Positions 17,633-26,368 of a DNA stretch of 64,000 nucleotides are shown here, piece after piece. A model generated the notes under the pieces. That model was not told the origin of the DNA. It was given only the letters and a program-made list of their open reading frames with translations, and made no database searches. Both the position numbers and the translations under genes were made by a program. Origin of the DNA: Alicyclobacillus sp. SO9 (GTDB lineage Bacteria > Bacillota > Bacilli > Alicyclobacillales > Alicyclobacillaceae); contig NZ_CP066339.1 of NCBI RefSeq assembly GCF_016406125.1, positions 2,666,001 to 2,730,000 of the forward strand, given 5' to 3'. The stretch's first letter is position 1; the number at the start of each line of letters is the position of its first letter.

Positions 17633-18442
17633 CTACCATGGACGCCGCGCACCGACAAACCTTGACCTGTAGTATGGATTGTCTAAGTGGCTGACAATCA
17701 CTCCAGTTGAAGGATTGAGAGACTGAACAATGAGCCCGTTTCCAACGTAGATAGCCACATGGGAAGCGCCGCCGTTGTCGGTTGAGAAGAAAACAAGATC
17801 GCCTGGATGTAGGTGACTCTCTGCCACCCATCTTCCTACTTTGAATTGGGCGTAGGAAGTGCGCGGCAGACCGATATGATAGTGACGGTAGACGTACTGT
17901 ACCAAACCGGAGCAATCAAATCCAGCCGGACTTTCCCCACCCCATCTATAGGGTTTGCCCACAAATGTAAGCGCGTATTTCGCAATCCTTACCCCTTCAT
18001 TGGAATGACTGCGGGTTAAGCTTTCAAAGCTGGTTCCCCTGCTGACTGGCTTGTGAACCGCCAGAGGCTTTACGGAAGGTTGAGGCTGAGAGTCTTTGTC
18101 GGAATGCTTCTTGGTTGTACTGCCCGACTTTGTAACCGTAACCTTGGCCTTATTCGCTGGTTTTGATTTCTTGTGTGGTTCTGCTACCAGCGTTTGACTC
18201 TGCGACATTCTAACCATCCGATTATCCGACAATGCGTAGATAATGCTGGTTTTTGTCGCCACAGGCACTTTCTGTAGAAGGTACCTGCGTTGAAGCGCCA
18301 AACGTTGCCGCGAGTTCGTCGATTTCTCCTGCCTGCCCTGACTGTACGCAGGTTGCGTCTGAAGCTCGTGGCTCGGAAGCGGAGCCGTGGAGACAGCGAC
18401 CAGCACGGTGGACGTTACACGCAAAACGCGACTCACGAACAC
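17633..18442 (-). CDS. Secreted NlpC/P60 cell-wall endopeptidase
   Basis: 269 residues: an N-terminal signal sequence (about 1-25), a long low-complexity Lys/Ser/Thr-rich linker (about 35-150) and a C-terminal NlpC/P60 domain (about 155-269). The catalytic Cys is in FDCSGLVQYV, the His in ASHVAIYVG, and PYRWGGESP is the usual lead-in. It likely cuts gamma-D-glutamyl-diamino acid bonds in peptidoglycan stems. It is monocistronic and lacks recognisable LysM or SH3 repeats, so wall targeting is unclear. Confidence 0.88.
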   Translation of the reverse strand: MFVSRVLRVTSTVLVAVSTAPLPSHELQTQPAYSQGRQEKSTNSRQRLALQRRYLLQKVPVATKTSIIYALSDNRMVRMSQSQTLVAEPHKKSKPANKAKVTVTKSGSTTKKHSDKDSQPQPSVKPLAVHKPVSRGTSFESLTRSHSNEGVRIAKYALTFVGKPYRWGGESPAGFDCSGLVQYVYRHYHIGLPRTSYAQFKVGRWVAESHLHPGDLVFFSTDNGGASHVAIYVGNGLIVQSLNPSTGVIVSHLDNPYYRSRFVGARRPW

Positions 18443-18532
18443 ACCTCCTGTATCAGAGACACAGTTCTATAGCTGTTTGCATGTGTATGTTTGTGAATCG
18501 AAAAAAAGACTTCTTGCGCCGCAGGATATCAA

Positions 18533-19057
18533 CTACACCCAGCCTCGACTTTTGCGAAGCTCCGTAATGTGAGCGGTATGGTGTTGACTGTGCCAAGCAT
18601 AGGTTCCCAGCAGGCGCCACAGCGGACGGTGTTCACCGCTTGGATGCAGCATTGTTTTTTCAAAGTCAGACAGCGACATGGTCTTTAGCAACAAGGCCCA
18701 ACGCATTTGTATCGAAGCAAACAAATCCAGAGACAGATTCATATCCCCCTGCACAGAATCCGAGAGATTTGCCCAGCGGTTGATGTCTGTTGCGGGCATG
18801 ACGGGTGTCTCTTCCGTCAATGCGTGTTTGAAGTTCAAATACGTATTAACATGCGTGTCGGCCAGATGATGAATTACCTGTCGAACAGTCCACCCTAAAG
18901 GACGATACGGAGTATCCAGTTGTCCGGCACTCAGTCCATTCACGGCCGCACGCAGTTGCGCCGGCGCATCTTCTACTTCACTTGTCCAACGTTCAATATC
19001 GTCGCTTGTAATCCCTTCGGGAAGCTTCGCACGACCAATTGGATACTTTACATCCAT
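18533..19057 (-). CDS. bstA: BstA/YfiT-type DinB-family thiol transferase
   Basis: 174-residue member of the YfiT/BstA group: starts MDVKYPIGRAKLPEG, carries LGWTVRQVIHHLADTHVN (about 54-71) and ends with TYAWHSQHHTAHI (about 152-164), supplying the conserved metal-binding His triad. B. subtilis BstA is a bacillithiol S-transferase; that activity is inferred. A GAGGAG site precedes the ATG. It is downstream of kbl-tdh, separated by a hairpin terminator. Confidence 0.88.
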   Translation of the reverse strand: MDVKYPIGRAKLPEGITSDDIERWTSEVEDAPAQLRAAVNGLSAGQLDTPYRPLGWTVRQVIHHLADTHVNTYLNFKHALTEETPVMPATDINRWANLSDSVQGDMNLSLDLFASIQMRWALLLKTMSLSDFEKTMLHPSGEHRPLWRLLGTYAWHSQHHTAHITELRKSRGWV

Positions 19058-19083
19058 CGTTCCAGTCTCCTCTGCTTTAGATT

Positions 19084-19112
19084 CGAAGAAGCAGCCGAGA
19101 TGAATCGGCTGC
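19084..19112 (-). terminator. Terminator after kbl-tdh
   Basis: GCAGCCGA / TCGGCTGC perfect 8-bp stem with a 6-base loop (19091-19112), followed by TTCTTC on the minus strand, 31 bp past the tdh stop. Confidence 0.65.
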
Positions 19113-19143
19113 TTGATGACTGTCTAAGTTACAACTGCGTTTG

Positions 19144-20106
19144 CTACGACTGTTGACCTACGTGCAGTTTGCTCCGGAGTTTGGAAAGCATATCCTTCGT
19201 GGTTCGTTCTAAGTCATACTTTGCTTTAAATCCCCATTCCTCGGCTGCCTGAGAGGAGTCAATAGAATCGGGCCAACTGTCCGCAATAGATTGGCGAACG
19301 GGATCAACCTCATAATCCATCCGAAAGTCCGGAATATGTTGCTGAATAGCGTGAGCAATCTGTTCCGGTGCAAAGCTCATAGCCGAAATATTAAAAGCAT
19401 TCCGGTGCTTCAATCTTGAAGCATCAGCCTCCATTAAGTTTACCACAGCGTCCAGTGCGTCGGGCATGTACATCATGTCCATGAACGTACCTGGAGCAAT
19501 GTAGGACGTGTAACGCCCGTTGCGGACAGCTTCATAGTAGATCTCTACGGCGTAGTCGGTTGTACCGCCCCCAGGGGGAGCGACATATGAGATTAAACCT
19601 GGAAACCGCAGCCCGCGAGTGTCAACGCCAAATTTCTGATAGTAGTAGTCACACAGAAGTTCTCCCGCGACTTTTGTCACACCATACATACTTGTCGGTC
19701 TCTGAATTGTGTCTTGAGGCGTGAAAATTCTCGGTGTGTCGGGTCCAAAGGCGGCAATCGAACTTGGAGAAAACAGTTGACACCCCAACTCTCTTGAAAC
19801 CTCAAGTGCATTAACCAGACCGCCCATGTTCAAATTCCACGCTAATTGAGGTTTTGTCTCCGCTGTGGAAGATAACAAGGCTGCCAAATGGATGATTGCG
19901 TCGGCGTTGTATTGCTTCACAACCTGTGCCATTCGCTTTCCGTCGGTGACATCGAGAACCTCAAACGGCCCAATCTGTGCTTCTTGTCCGCTTTTGGCAC
20001 GAATGTCAGAAGCTACGACATTGTCTGCTCCATAGGTGTTTCGAAGTTGCTGTACCAATTCCGACCCGATTTGGCCCAGTGCCCCAGTCACCAAAATTCT
20101 TTTCAT
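19144..20106 (-). CDS. tdh: L-threonine 3-dehydrogenase, short-chain (SDR) type
   Basis: 320-residue extended SDR enzyme oxidising threonine to 2-amino-3-oxobutyrate. The NAD fold motif VTGALGQIGSEL is at residues 6-17 and the catalytic YxxxK reads YGVTK (about residue 141). The product is unstable and is taken by Kbl, whose gene lies 34 bp upstream on the same strand, which is what makes threonine dehydrogenase more likely than a nucleotide-sugar epimerase. Confidence 0.9.
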   Translation of the reverse strand: MKRILVTGALGQIGSELVQQLRNTYGADNVVASDIRAKSGQEAQIGPFEVLDVTDGKRMAQVVKQYNADAIIHLAALLSSTAETKPQLAWNLNMGGLVNALEVSRELGCQLFSPSSIAAFGPDTPRIFTPQDTIQRPTSMYGVTKVAGELLCDYYYQKFGVDTRGLRFPGLISYVAPPGGGTTDYAVEIYYEAVRNGRYTSYIAPGTFMDMMYMPDALDAVVNLMEADASRLKHRNAFNISAMSFAPEQIAHAIQQHIPDFRMDYEVDPVRQSIADSWPDSIDSSQAAEEWGFKAKYDLERTTKDMLSKLRSKLHVGQQS

Positions 20107-20140
20107 GTTTGCACCCCGTTGCTGCGTAATTTTGAAAGAC

Positions 20141-21334
20141 TCACTTCAGAATATGTAGCTCTTTGCCAATCTTCTCGTAGATGGCCAGCGCCCTATCCAA
20201 AAGCTCCCGAGAGTGGGCTGCAGTAGGCATATTGCGAACGCGGCCCGTGCCTTTGGGTACAGTTGGGTAGACAATGGACTTCGCATAGACGCCCTCTTCA
20301 TACAGACGCTTGCTAAACTGTTGCGTCAGAACTTCGTCGCCAATGATACAAGGCGTGATTGGAGTTTCACTGTGACCAATATCAAAGCCAATCTGCTTTA
20401 ATCCTCGTTTGAAGTAGTTTGCATTATCCCAGAGACGGTTTTGCAGGTCACTGCTGTGCAGAAGGATATCAACTGCTTCGGTACAGGCAGCAGCGGCACT
20501 CGGTGTCAGTGAAGTGGAGAAGAGAAAGGGCCGAGCACGCACTTTCAGCCAGTCAATCAAATCCTTGCGTCCGGCAACGTATCCCCCGACTACGCCAATT
20601 GCTTTTGACAGAGTTCCAATTTGGAAATCGATGCGATCTGACAGTCCAAAGTGTTTGACAGTTCCAGCGCCATTTCCGAGTACTCCTGATCCGTGGGCGT
20701 CATCGACGTATGTAATTAAGTCAAATTCCTCAGCAATCTCGACAATTTCGGGTAATTTGGCGATGTCTCCGTCCATGGAAAAGACGCCGTCCGTAATCAC
20801 CATCAGTTTATTGTATTGCCCAGATTCCTTGGCTTCTTTTGCCTTTGCCCGTAAGTCAGCCATGTCGGAGTGATTGAATCGTATAATCTTTGCTCTCGAC
20901 AAGCGACAGCCGTCAATAATTGATGCATGGTTCAATTCGTCCGAAAGAATACCGTCGTTCTTATCCATTACTGCGGAAATCGCGCCCATATTACAGTTAA
21001 AGCCGGATTGAAAGGCAATGGCGGCCTCGGTATGTTTGAATTCAGCAAGCTTTTGTTCAAGCTTATCATGGACTTCTAATGTACCGTTAATGGTACGCAC
21101 AGCACCGGCACCGACACCGTACTTTTGTGTAGCTTGGATGGAAGCGCTTACTAGTCTTTCGTCTGTCGCAAGGCCCAGATAATTGTTTGAGGATAGGTTA
21201 ATGAGCTCTTTTCCGTGAATCTTGATGACTGGACCGTTGGAGCTTTCCAAAGTATCAATCACATTGTACAGGCCCTGTTCCTTCAATTCTGCGAGATTTT
21301 CCTTCAAAAAAGACTCAAGCGTTTTACTGGACAT
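20141..21334 (-). CDS. kbl: 2-amino-3-ketobutyrate CoA ligase (glycine C-acetyltransferase)
   Basis: 397-residue PLP enzyme cleaving 2-amino-3-oxobutyrate with CoA to glycine and acetyl-CoA. The PLP lysine is in [24 protein letters not shown] and [13 protein letters not shown] are conserved in the alpha-oxoamine synthase family. ATG 21334 is chosen because AGGAG lies 8 bases upstream; the frame extends to 21385 only through an 11-bp tandem repeat. With tdh it forms the threonine-to-glycine route. Confidence 0.93.
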   Translation of the reverse strand: MSSKTLESFLKENLAELKEQGLYNVIDTLESSNGPVIKIHGKELINLSSNNYLGLATDERLVSASIQATQKYGVGAGAVRTINGTLEVHDKLEQKLAEFKHTEAAIAFQSGFNCNMGAISAVMDKNDGILSDELNHASIIDGCRLSRAKIIRFNHSDMADLRAKAKEAKESGQYNKLMVITDGVFSMDGDIAKLPEIVEIAEEFDLITYVDDAHGSGVLGNGAGTVKHFGLSDRIDFQIGTLSKAIGVVGGYVAGRKDLIDWLKVRARPFLFSTSLTPSAAAACTEAVDILLHSSDLQNRLWDNANYFKRGLKQIGFDIGHSETPITPCIIGDEVLTQQFSKRLYEEGVYAKSIVYPTVPKGTGRVRNMPTAAHSRELLDRALAIYEKIGKELHILK

Positions 21335-21349
21335 ACGTAGTGCTCCTTT

Positions 21350-21382
21350 CATAGTCGGATCATCGTCGGACCATCGTCGGAC
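21350..21382. repeat. 11-bp tandem repeat in the kbl leader
   Basis: Three successive copies on the plus strand: CATAGTCGGAT, CATCGTCGGAC, CATCGTCGGAC, then a degenerate CATCGC. It lies just upstream of the kbl ribosome-binding site. Confidence 0.75.
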
Positions 21383-21486
21383 CATCGCAACGCGCTCAAC
21401 CGAAAGCCGCTTCTATCACGTGATTTTGGCCAATGTTCTACTTTGCCGGCCGATGAAAACCAAATTATCAACCTGGTGCAGTATGT

Positions 21487-21515
21487 ATGGTAGCCTTCTC
21501 TCTGAAACACGTCAA
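21487..21515 (-). promoter_or_regulatory. Candidate promoter for kbl-tdh
   Basis: TTGACG (21510-21515) and TACCAT (21487-21492) with a 17-bp spacer on the minus strand; predicted leader about 145 bases. Confidence 0.55.
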
Positions 21516-21638
21516 TGATGCCGTGTGCGACTTGTGCGGCAGTGGTCTTGTGAAGGTGATCTATAGAAAGATCAAATTCACATCAAAAAAAGTTCAAAAC
21601 TATTGTCATTCAGACATGCAATGATTTAAAATAATAAT

Positions 21639-21698
21639 GACACCGACTTGGGTGTCGGGACCACTGTGCTGGCCAGGCAAAGCATTTGCACAGTGGTC
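21639..21698. other. Two adjacent hairpins of unknown role
   Basis: GACACC/GGTGTC (21639-21656) is followed by a long stem GACCACTGTG (21659-21668) / CACAGTGGTC (21689-21698). A second CAGTGGTCT at 21540-21548 could compete for the same partner strand. They may be part of an untranslated RNA; the direction is not determined. Confidence 0.45.
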
Positions 21699-21735
21699 TC
21701 TACATATTGTACCCGTACAGTATTGTACATCGACG

Positions 21736-21773
21736 AAAAAAAGGCCGCAACAGACGATGACTGTTGCGGCCTT
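21736..21773 (-). terminator. Terminator of the cytochrome b operon
   Basis: An 11-bp perfect stem GGCCGCAACAG / CTGTTGCGGCC with a 7-base loop, followed by TTTTTTT on the minus strand, 67 bp past the last gene of the cytochrome operon. Confidence 0.92.
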
Positions 21774-21839
21774 GGTACGATGTATTTGTCGTTTATGCTT
21801 CTTGTTTGCGACGGCCCATACTACTGCTGCCAGTTTGTG

Positions 21840-22049
21840 TTATGAGCCGGCTCTTTGCCGTCTGTACGCTTGACGTGCCGAGGCCCAAATATTGCCGGTC
21901 ACCCAGATTCCCATCAGCAAGGTAGGTATACCGTACCATAAGTTGTTTGGTTGACCGGCGAAAATCCCTTGGTACACCAGTGCAGTCCCGTATACACCTG
22001 CAAACAAGGCTGCAAGCCATATGATCCAAAGCTTTATTCCCTGTCCCAT
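21840..22049 (-). CDS. Small two-helix membrane protein in the cytochrome b operon
   Basis: 69 residues with two transmembrane segments (about 7-27, LWIIWLAALFAGVYGTALVY, and 37-55, LWYGIPTLLMGIWVTGNIW) and a basic C-terminal tail. No family is recognised. It is 37 bp downstream of the cytochrome b partner gene and just before the operon terminator, so it is probably a small accessory subunit or assembly factor. Confidence 0.65.
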   Translation of the reverse strand: MGQGIKLWIIWLAALFAGVYGTALVYQGIFAGQPNNLWYGIPTLLMGIWVTGNIWASARQAYRRQRAGS

Positions 22050-22086
22050 GATTCACGCCTCCTACCAGTCTTAAAATCGCATGGTC

Positions 22087-23199
22087 TCATGATTTTGCAA
22101 ACCTGTTTTCTCCGACGGCAGTCTGCCTTTCGGCAGATACTGCCTGATAGCAGCCCAGTGTTTGGCCCGGTTTCAGCGTGCCAGTGTTCCTGCCTTTAAA
22201 TTCTTGTGTGCACTGTTGCCGGAGAGGACAACGGCTGCACGTATCATCTTTTTCAAGCCGTTTATACCAATCCCGCCAAATCAGACGATGAACAGGCAAG
22301 AGACGCGGCAGTTTGTTAAGCCCGGGAACGAAGGGTACCAGTAGTAACAGGAAGAACAGGAGGCCAACTGTATAGGCTGCAGCCTCGTCTCCCGCCGCAA
22401 TCGTAGACCAGGGCGGTACCTGATACAGGAAAGTATAAGGTGTTAGCCACCAGGGACCTGGATAGGCCTGCTCATCGTGACTGATGCCCCACTGCTCTCC
22501 GAGCATATTAATTTTCTTGGCTGCCTGATGCAGCACATCTCCTTGTAAGAACAGTAGGTTGTCTTGAACATTCCAGCGATAGACACCGTTGTTCGTTTGT
22601 CTGTTCAGTGCTCCTGAAAGCAGGCCCGATTGTGCGAGTGTCAATTCATCACTCATAAGTGTTTTCACAGGCCCATAATTTCCTGGCGTAACTTCTACCT
22701 GTCCGTTGGTTACCGCCGCAGTCTTCAAAGCACTACTATAATTCTTATTCCAAGCCTGTTGTTGCTTTGCCGATGCTGTCGTATAAGTCCGGAGCGCTGT
22801 CTTTAATTGCGCATTGTTTGACGCAGTTGCGAGCATTGACAAAGGATTTAACACGTCTGCCTTGGCCGTGTTGAGTTTGTAAGGCGTTCCCCACCAAGTC
22901 TGCGGGGCAAATCCAAACAGCGACTGAATGCTTCCAGTACCGTTATTGTATGGAGGCCCGTAGGTAGCCATGTCACCGCTCCCAGAAAGGTCTCCTAAAG
23001 CGGTCTTTTCAATTAGTACAGGTTGCTTTGTGGCGACCTGTTTATTCGTTACTGCAGGTCGGTATGGTGCTCCCCAAATTGCGGCAACAGCCACAATCAA
23101 AACTCCGGAAATAACAAGGCTTACAACGCCTTCTTTCACCATATCAAAATTCTTCTGTGGAAATTTTAGCGTATCGCGGGAAAATCGCAGAATACTCAT
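22087..23199 (-). CDS. Cytochrome b-associated membrane subunit with extracytoplasmic domain (subunit IV-like)
   Basis: 370 residues: an N-terminal transmembrane segment (about 25-44), an outside domain of about 240 residues rich in Asn, Thr and Ala, then a stretch WWLTPYTFLYQVPPWST and a transmembrane helix (about 275-295, YTVGLLFFLLLLVPFVPG) that recalls the C-terminal part of cytochrome b/subunit IV, and finally a cytoplasmic tail with a Cys cluster CSRCPLRQQC (about 320-329). The start codon overlaps the cytochrome b stop (ATGA). It likely replaces subunit IV, but the assignment is weak and the Cys cluster is unexplained. Confidence 0.6.
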   Translation of the reverse strand: MSILRFSRDTLKFPQKNFDMVKEGVVSLVISGVLIVAVAAIWGAPYRPAVTNKQVATKQPVLIEKTALGDLSGSGDMATYGPPYNNGTGSIQSLFGFAPQTWWGTPYKLNTAKADVLNPLSMLATASNNAQLKTALRTYTTASAKQQQAWNKNYSSALKTAAVTNGQVEVTPGNYGPVKTLMSDELTLAQSGLLSGALNRQTNNGVYRWNVQDNLLFLQGDVLHQAAKKINMLGEQWGISHDEQAYPGPWWLTPYTFLYQVPPWSTIAAGDEAAAYTVGLLFFLLLLVPFVPGLNKLPRLLPVHRLIWRDWYKRLEKDDTCSRCPLRQQCTQEFKGRNTGTLKPGQTLGCYQAVSAERQTAVGENRFAKS

Positions 23200-23810
23200 T
23201 GCCTGTCACCTTCTTTGCCAATGCGCGCCGGATATGGCGGCACAACGCCTTTGCTTCTAACTGCCAAGAGATGCCACCCGACGAGACCAACTAGAATGAG
23301 GGGAAGCACGGCAATATGCAGACCATACACTTGCCCGTTGTTAAGAATGTTTAGGAACCCGTTCAAACCTGCTCCGTTAAACGCATCTTTACTTTGTACT
23401 TGGTTCCATTGAGCAAAGAAATCGCCTCTTGACAGATATCCTGTAAAGGCTTCGACAACGGATACACCGAATGACAGCACACCGATAACCCATGTGACTG
23501 CACGGCCTTCTCGCCATGCTCCCATAAAAAATTGCCCAACGAGGTGCATAGTCATGAAAAAGAAGAACGCTTGTACGCTCCAAAAGTGAATGCTTCGCAT
23601 GAAATCGCCGAGACTGGAGTGCTGGTACCATAATGGACCCTTAGCTGACATAATCACTCCTGACGCAACGCAAAACACGAGGCTGCTGAGCGTAAAAACC
23701 CCAAAACTGTAGACGAGTGACGAAACGTATGTCGGTTGTTCAGATGGTAATAAATTATCCCAAGTTAGTTTCTCGGAAACTCCCTTGCGAAGGGTCTTTG
23801 TCCAGTTCAT
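23196..23810 (-). CDS. Cytochrome b, b6 type (N-terminal quinol-oxidising half)
   Basis: 204-residue integral membrane cytochrome with four transmembrane helices. Heme ligands are visible as two His pairs: His75/His89 (14 apart) and His165/His180 (15 apart). The 14/15 spacing is that of cytochrome b6 rather than mitochondrial cytochrome b (14/14). It would oxidise menaquinol in a b6c-type complex. No Rieske iron-sulfur protein or cytochrome c gene adjoins it, which is unusual. Both ends overlap neighbours by ATGA, so the operon is translationally coupled. Confidence 0.85.
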   Translation of the reverse strand: MNWTKTLRKGVSEKLTWDNLLPSEQPTYVSSLVYSFGVFTLSSLVFCVASGVIMSAKGPLWYQHSSLGDFMRSIHFWSVQAFFFFMTMHLVGQFFMGAWREGRAVTWVIGVLSFGVSVVEAFTGYLSRGDFFAQWNQVQSKDAFNGAGLNGFLNILNNGQVYGLHIAVLPLILVGLVGWHLLAVRSKGVVPPYPARIGKEGDRQ

Positions 23811-23923
23811 TTTTTGTCATCTCCCTTATCGTGTGGGTACTTTCCAACAATAAACAGGACAAAGACTATGAGCCACAGAAAACCGACATAATAGTTTGGC
23901 CAGGCATTGGACATGTCGACCAT
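23807..23923 (-). CDS. 38-residue single-helix membrane protein leading the cytochrome b operon
   Basis: Starts MVDMSNAWPNYYVGFLW, has one transmembrane helix (about 12-28) and a charged Lys/Asp tail. ATG 23923 is inferred; a second ATG at 23914 is possible. The stop overlaps the cytochrome b start (ATGA), which argues for a real, translationally coupled subunit similar in size to small subunits of other respiratory complexes. The frame is open much further upstream but that extension looks non-coding. Confidence 0.6.
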   Translation of the reverse strand: MVDMSNAWPNYYVGFLWLIVFVLFIVGKYPHDKGDDKK

Positions 23924-24446
23924 GACTCTCACTTCCCTTCTAGAAGATACCCTAAGTTTAGAAGCAACCGGCCCTTCTTCAGAAGACAGAAATGAACCAT
24001 TCCTTGTCGTGAAATGAGCTAACTTCTTACACGAGGAATGACTAGTATCAATGCTGCTGAAATTTACAAATGGACTATCTCGTACCCGGAAAGGAACTAG
24101 TTCAAATGGGCTTCGTATCCGTTTGGTACGGTGTAACAACGCATAGTCAAGTACTTTTATGGTTTATTAGGGAGATTTCCTTGTTTGAGCTGTCATGACG
24201 CGGAATTTAGCAACTCATAAAAAGTGTGATACATGAGATCTTAAAGCCGTCGTGGTGTAATGCCCATAATCCACATGGACTAGTCGGTTAGTAGGAAAGA
24301 CAGGAGGGATGAAGATAGTTGGGTCGTCTCTGGTCTACGTTTTATAGCAGTTGGCAATGTGTGACCTTAGCGTGGGAATAGAGACTGACGAACGACGTCA
24401 CACTAATCAGTATTCCAGCCCGAATGCTAAAGGAGCCTGATTTGAA
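23924..24446. other. 523-bp divergent intergenic region
   Basis: Lies between the cytochrome b operon (minus) and the phosphoglucomutase gene (plus), so it must hold both promoters; no convincing -35/-10 pair was found for either. An imperfect inverted repeat CATTCCT...AGGAATG (23998-24040) with inner CGTG/CACG is the only structure noticed. No coding frame is supported. Confidence 0.5.
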
Positions 24447-26225
24447 ATGAAATCAAACAGAGTCGTTGAAAGACAAAACCGCAGTGACACAGACGCGGAG
24501 TTTGAAAAGTGGCTGAACCAAAGCACACTCCCGCAAGACTTGCGCCGTGAACTTGTCCAAATTCAAGGTGACAGAGAGAAGATTCGTCATCATTTTGGTC
24601 AATCACTGAAGTTTGGTACAGGCGGAATGAGGGGCATACTTGGCCCAGGGCCTAATAGAATGAACATCTACACAGTTCGAAAAGCAACGTGGGCACTCGG
24701 AAAGTTCTTGTTACAACTGGACAGTCAAGTAAAAACCAGGGGTGTCGCTGTCGGCTATGACAGCAGACATAAGTCAGAGGAATTCGCATTGCAGGTAGGT
24801 CTCACCTTGGCTGCACTCGGTATCAAATCGTTTGTCTCGCCGTACCTATGCCCCACACCGGAAGTCTCCTTTACGGTTCGCCACTTGCAGGCAGCTGCAG
24901 GAGTCATGATAACTGCAAGTCACAATCCTCCGGAATATAACGGCTACAAGGTATACGGTGCAGATGGATGCCAATTTCTTCCTGATGTCACCGAACAAAT
25001 TAGGCGGATGATGGACGACGTAGAGGACATCTTTTCCATTCAAACAGCCTCTCTTGACAACAGCACTAAAAATGGACTGTTACAGCGCACGAATGAAAGT
25101 GTAAGAGACACATACGTTCGTCGGGTTGTGGAGGAGTTGTCGTTTTCATCAAACTCTCCATCAAACAGAGAGGCACTGCACATTGTTTACACGCCGTTGC
25201 ATGGGACAGGGAACATTCCTGTTAGAAAAGCGCTTCACCTTGCGGGTTACAAGCACGTTGACATTGTAACGCAACAGGCACAGCCGGATCCCAACTTCTC
25301 GACCGTAGAGAGCCCCAATCCTGGTTCGGAAGAAGCTTTGAACTTAGGAGTTGATTTGGCTGACCAAGTCAACGCAGATATGGTTCTCGGCACCGACCCG
25401 GATTGTGACCGGGTTGGTATCGCTGTCCGCGACAAAGAGCGTAATTTTATTCACTTAAGCGGCAACCAGACTGGAGCTCTAATGGCTGACTTTGTTCTAC
25501 GACGGCAGCGTGAAGAAGGAACTCTTCCCCAAAATGGATTGCTGTTCAAAACCATCGTAACTTCCGACTTGGGACAGGCTGTGGCTCAGGCTTACGATAT
25601 TTCTGTTGAAAACACTCTGACGGGCTTTAAATACATTGGGCATCGTGCGACGGAAGAAGAACTAACTGGAGAGCATCCATTTATCATGGGGTACGAGGAG
25701 AGCTACGGATACCTTCTGTCTGACATCGTGAGAGATAAGGATGGTGTTCAGGCCTGCGTTGTAGCTGCTGAGATGGCAGCATACTATAAAGGGCAAGGTT
25801 TGACCCTGGGAGACAGGCTGGATGAGCTTTTTCAGCAATTCGGGACCTATGCAGAATTCAGCTACAGTATTCCTCTTGAGGCAAGCGGTGCCGAGGAACA
25901 AAGAACGCAGTTTATGGACAATCTGCGCAAGACACCGCCTCAAGTGACGGGGCTTGAGCTCCTCAGAATTGAAGACTATCTGCATTCCATAAGTCGGAAC
26001 ACCGAACACCTCTCTGATAATGCCGCGGAGTCTCAGTTAAGCTTGCCAAAATCAAATGTACTGAAATACATTTTCAAAGACCAATCGTGGATGGCAATTC
26101 GTCCCTCAGGAACCGAGCCAAAAATGAAGATCTATCTAGCGGCACATGGAATAGACAAAGAGGATACAGACACTAAAATACAAAACATGAGGCAAAGTCT
26201 CGCAGAAGTTCCGAGCTTCGGCTAG
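24447..26225 (+). CDS. pgcA: Alpha-phosphoglucomutase / phosphomannomutase family (PgcA type)
   Basis: 592-residue alpha-D-phosphohexomutase interconverting glucose 6-phosphate and glucose 1-phosphate. The phosphoserine loop TASHNPPEYNGYKVY has Ser158, the Mg loop reads GTDPDCDRVG, the sugar-specificity loop GYEESYGY and the phosphate loop RPSGTEPKMK. The length matches Bacillus PgcA (YhxB). AAAGGAG lies 11 bases before the ATG. It would supply glucose 1-phosphate for UDP-glucose, the donor of the convergent cyclic glucan synthase. Confidence 0.93.
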   Translation: MKSNRVVERQNRSDTDAEFEKWLNQSTLPQDLRRELVQIQGDREKIRHHFGQSLKFGTGGMRGILGPGPNRMNIYTVRKATWALGKFLLQLDSQVKTRGVAVGYDSRHKSEEFALQVGLTLAALGIKSFVSPYLCPTPEVSFTVRHLQAAAGVMITASHNPPEYNGYKVYGADGCQFLPDVTEQIRRMMDDVEDIFSIQTASLDNSTKNGLLQRTNESVRDTYVRRVVEELSFSSNSPSNREALHIVYTPLHGTGNIPVRKALHLAGYKHVDIVTQQAQPDPNFSTVESPNPGSEEALNLGVDLADQVNADMVLGTDPDCDRVGIAVRDKERNFIHLSGNQTGALMADFVLRRQREEGTLPQNGLLFKTIVTSDLGQAVAQAYDISVENTLTGFKYIGHRATEEELTGEHPFIMGYEESYGYLLSDIVRDKDGVQACVVAAEMAAYYKGQGLTLGDRLDELFQQFGTYAEFSYSIPLEASGAEEQRTQFMDNLRKTPPQVTGLELLRIEDYLHSISRNTEHLSDNAAESQLSLPKSNVLKYIFKDQSWMAIRPSGTEPKMKIYLAAHGIDKEDTDTKIQNMRQSLAEVPSFG

Positions 26226-26254
26226 GGGCACTCTTATCGTTTTAACGGCGAACC

Positions 26255-26288
26255 GGTTACAGAGGGAGGGTACCCTTCCTCTGTAACC
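26255..26288. terminator. Hairpin between convergent genes
   Basis: GGTTACAGAGG / CCTCTGTAACC stem closing a loop of about 12 bases between pgcA and the glucan synthase gene. No T-run follows on either strand, so termination is only inferred from position. Confidence 0.45.
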
Positions 26289-26368
26289 ATTGCAAGGCGG
26301 AAAGGCCAGCAAAGACGTTCTGGTGATGCATAAACTTGCCATTTCCCCTTATAACACGTCCCTACATC

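Larger units (their letters stand above)
21335..21839. other. 505-bp gene-free region upstream of kbl
   Basis: No coding frame is supported. From kbl outward it holds an 11-bp tandem repeat (21350-21382), a kbl promoter (21487-21515), three complementary copies of a GACCACTG-type segment with hairpins (21540-21698) and the terminator of the cytochrome operon (21736-21773). Confidence 0.7.

Noticed and set aside
24301-24346. Short plus-strand frame after AGGAGGG at about 24303
   Set aside because: The ATG is only one base from the AGGAGG and the peptide would be 13 residues; no support for translation.
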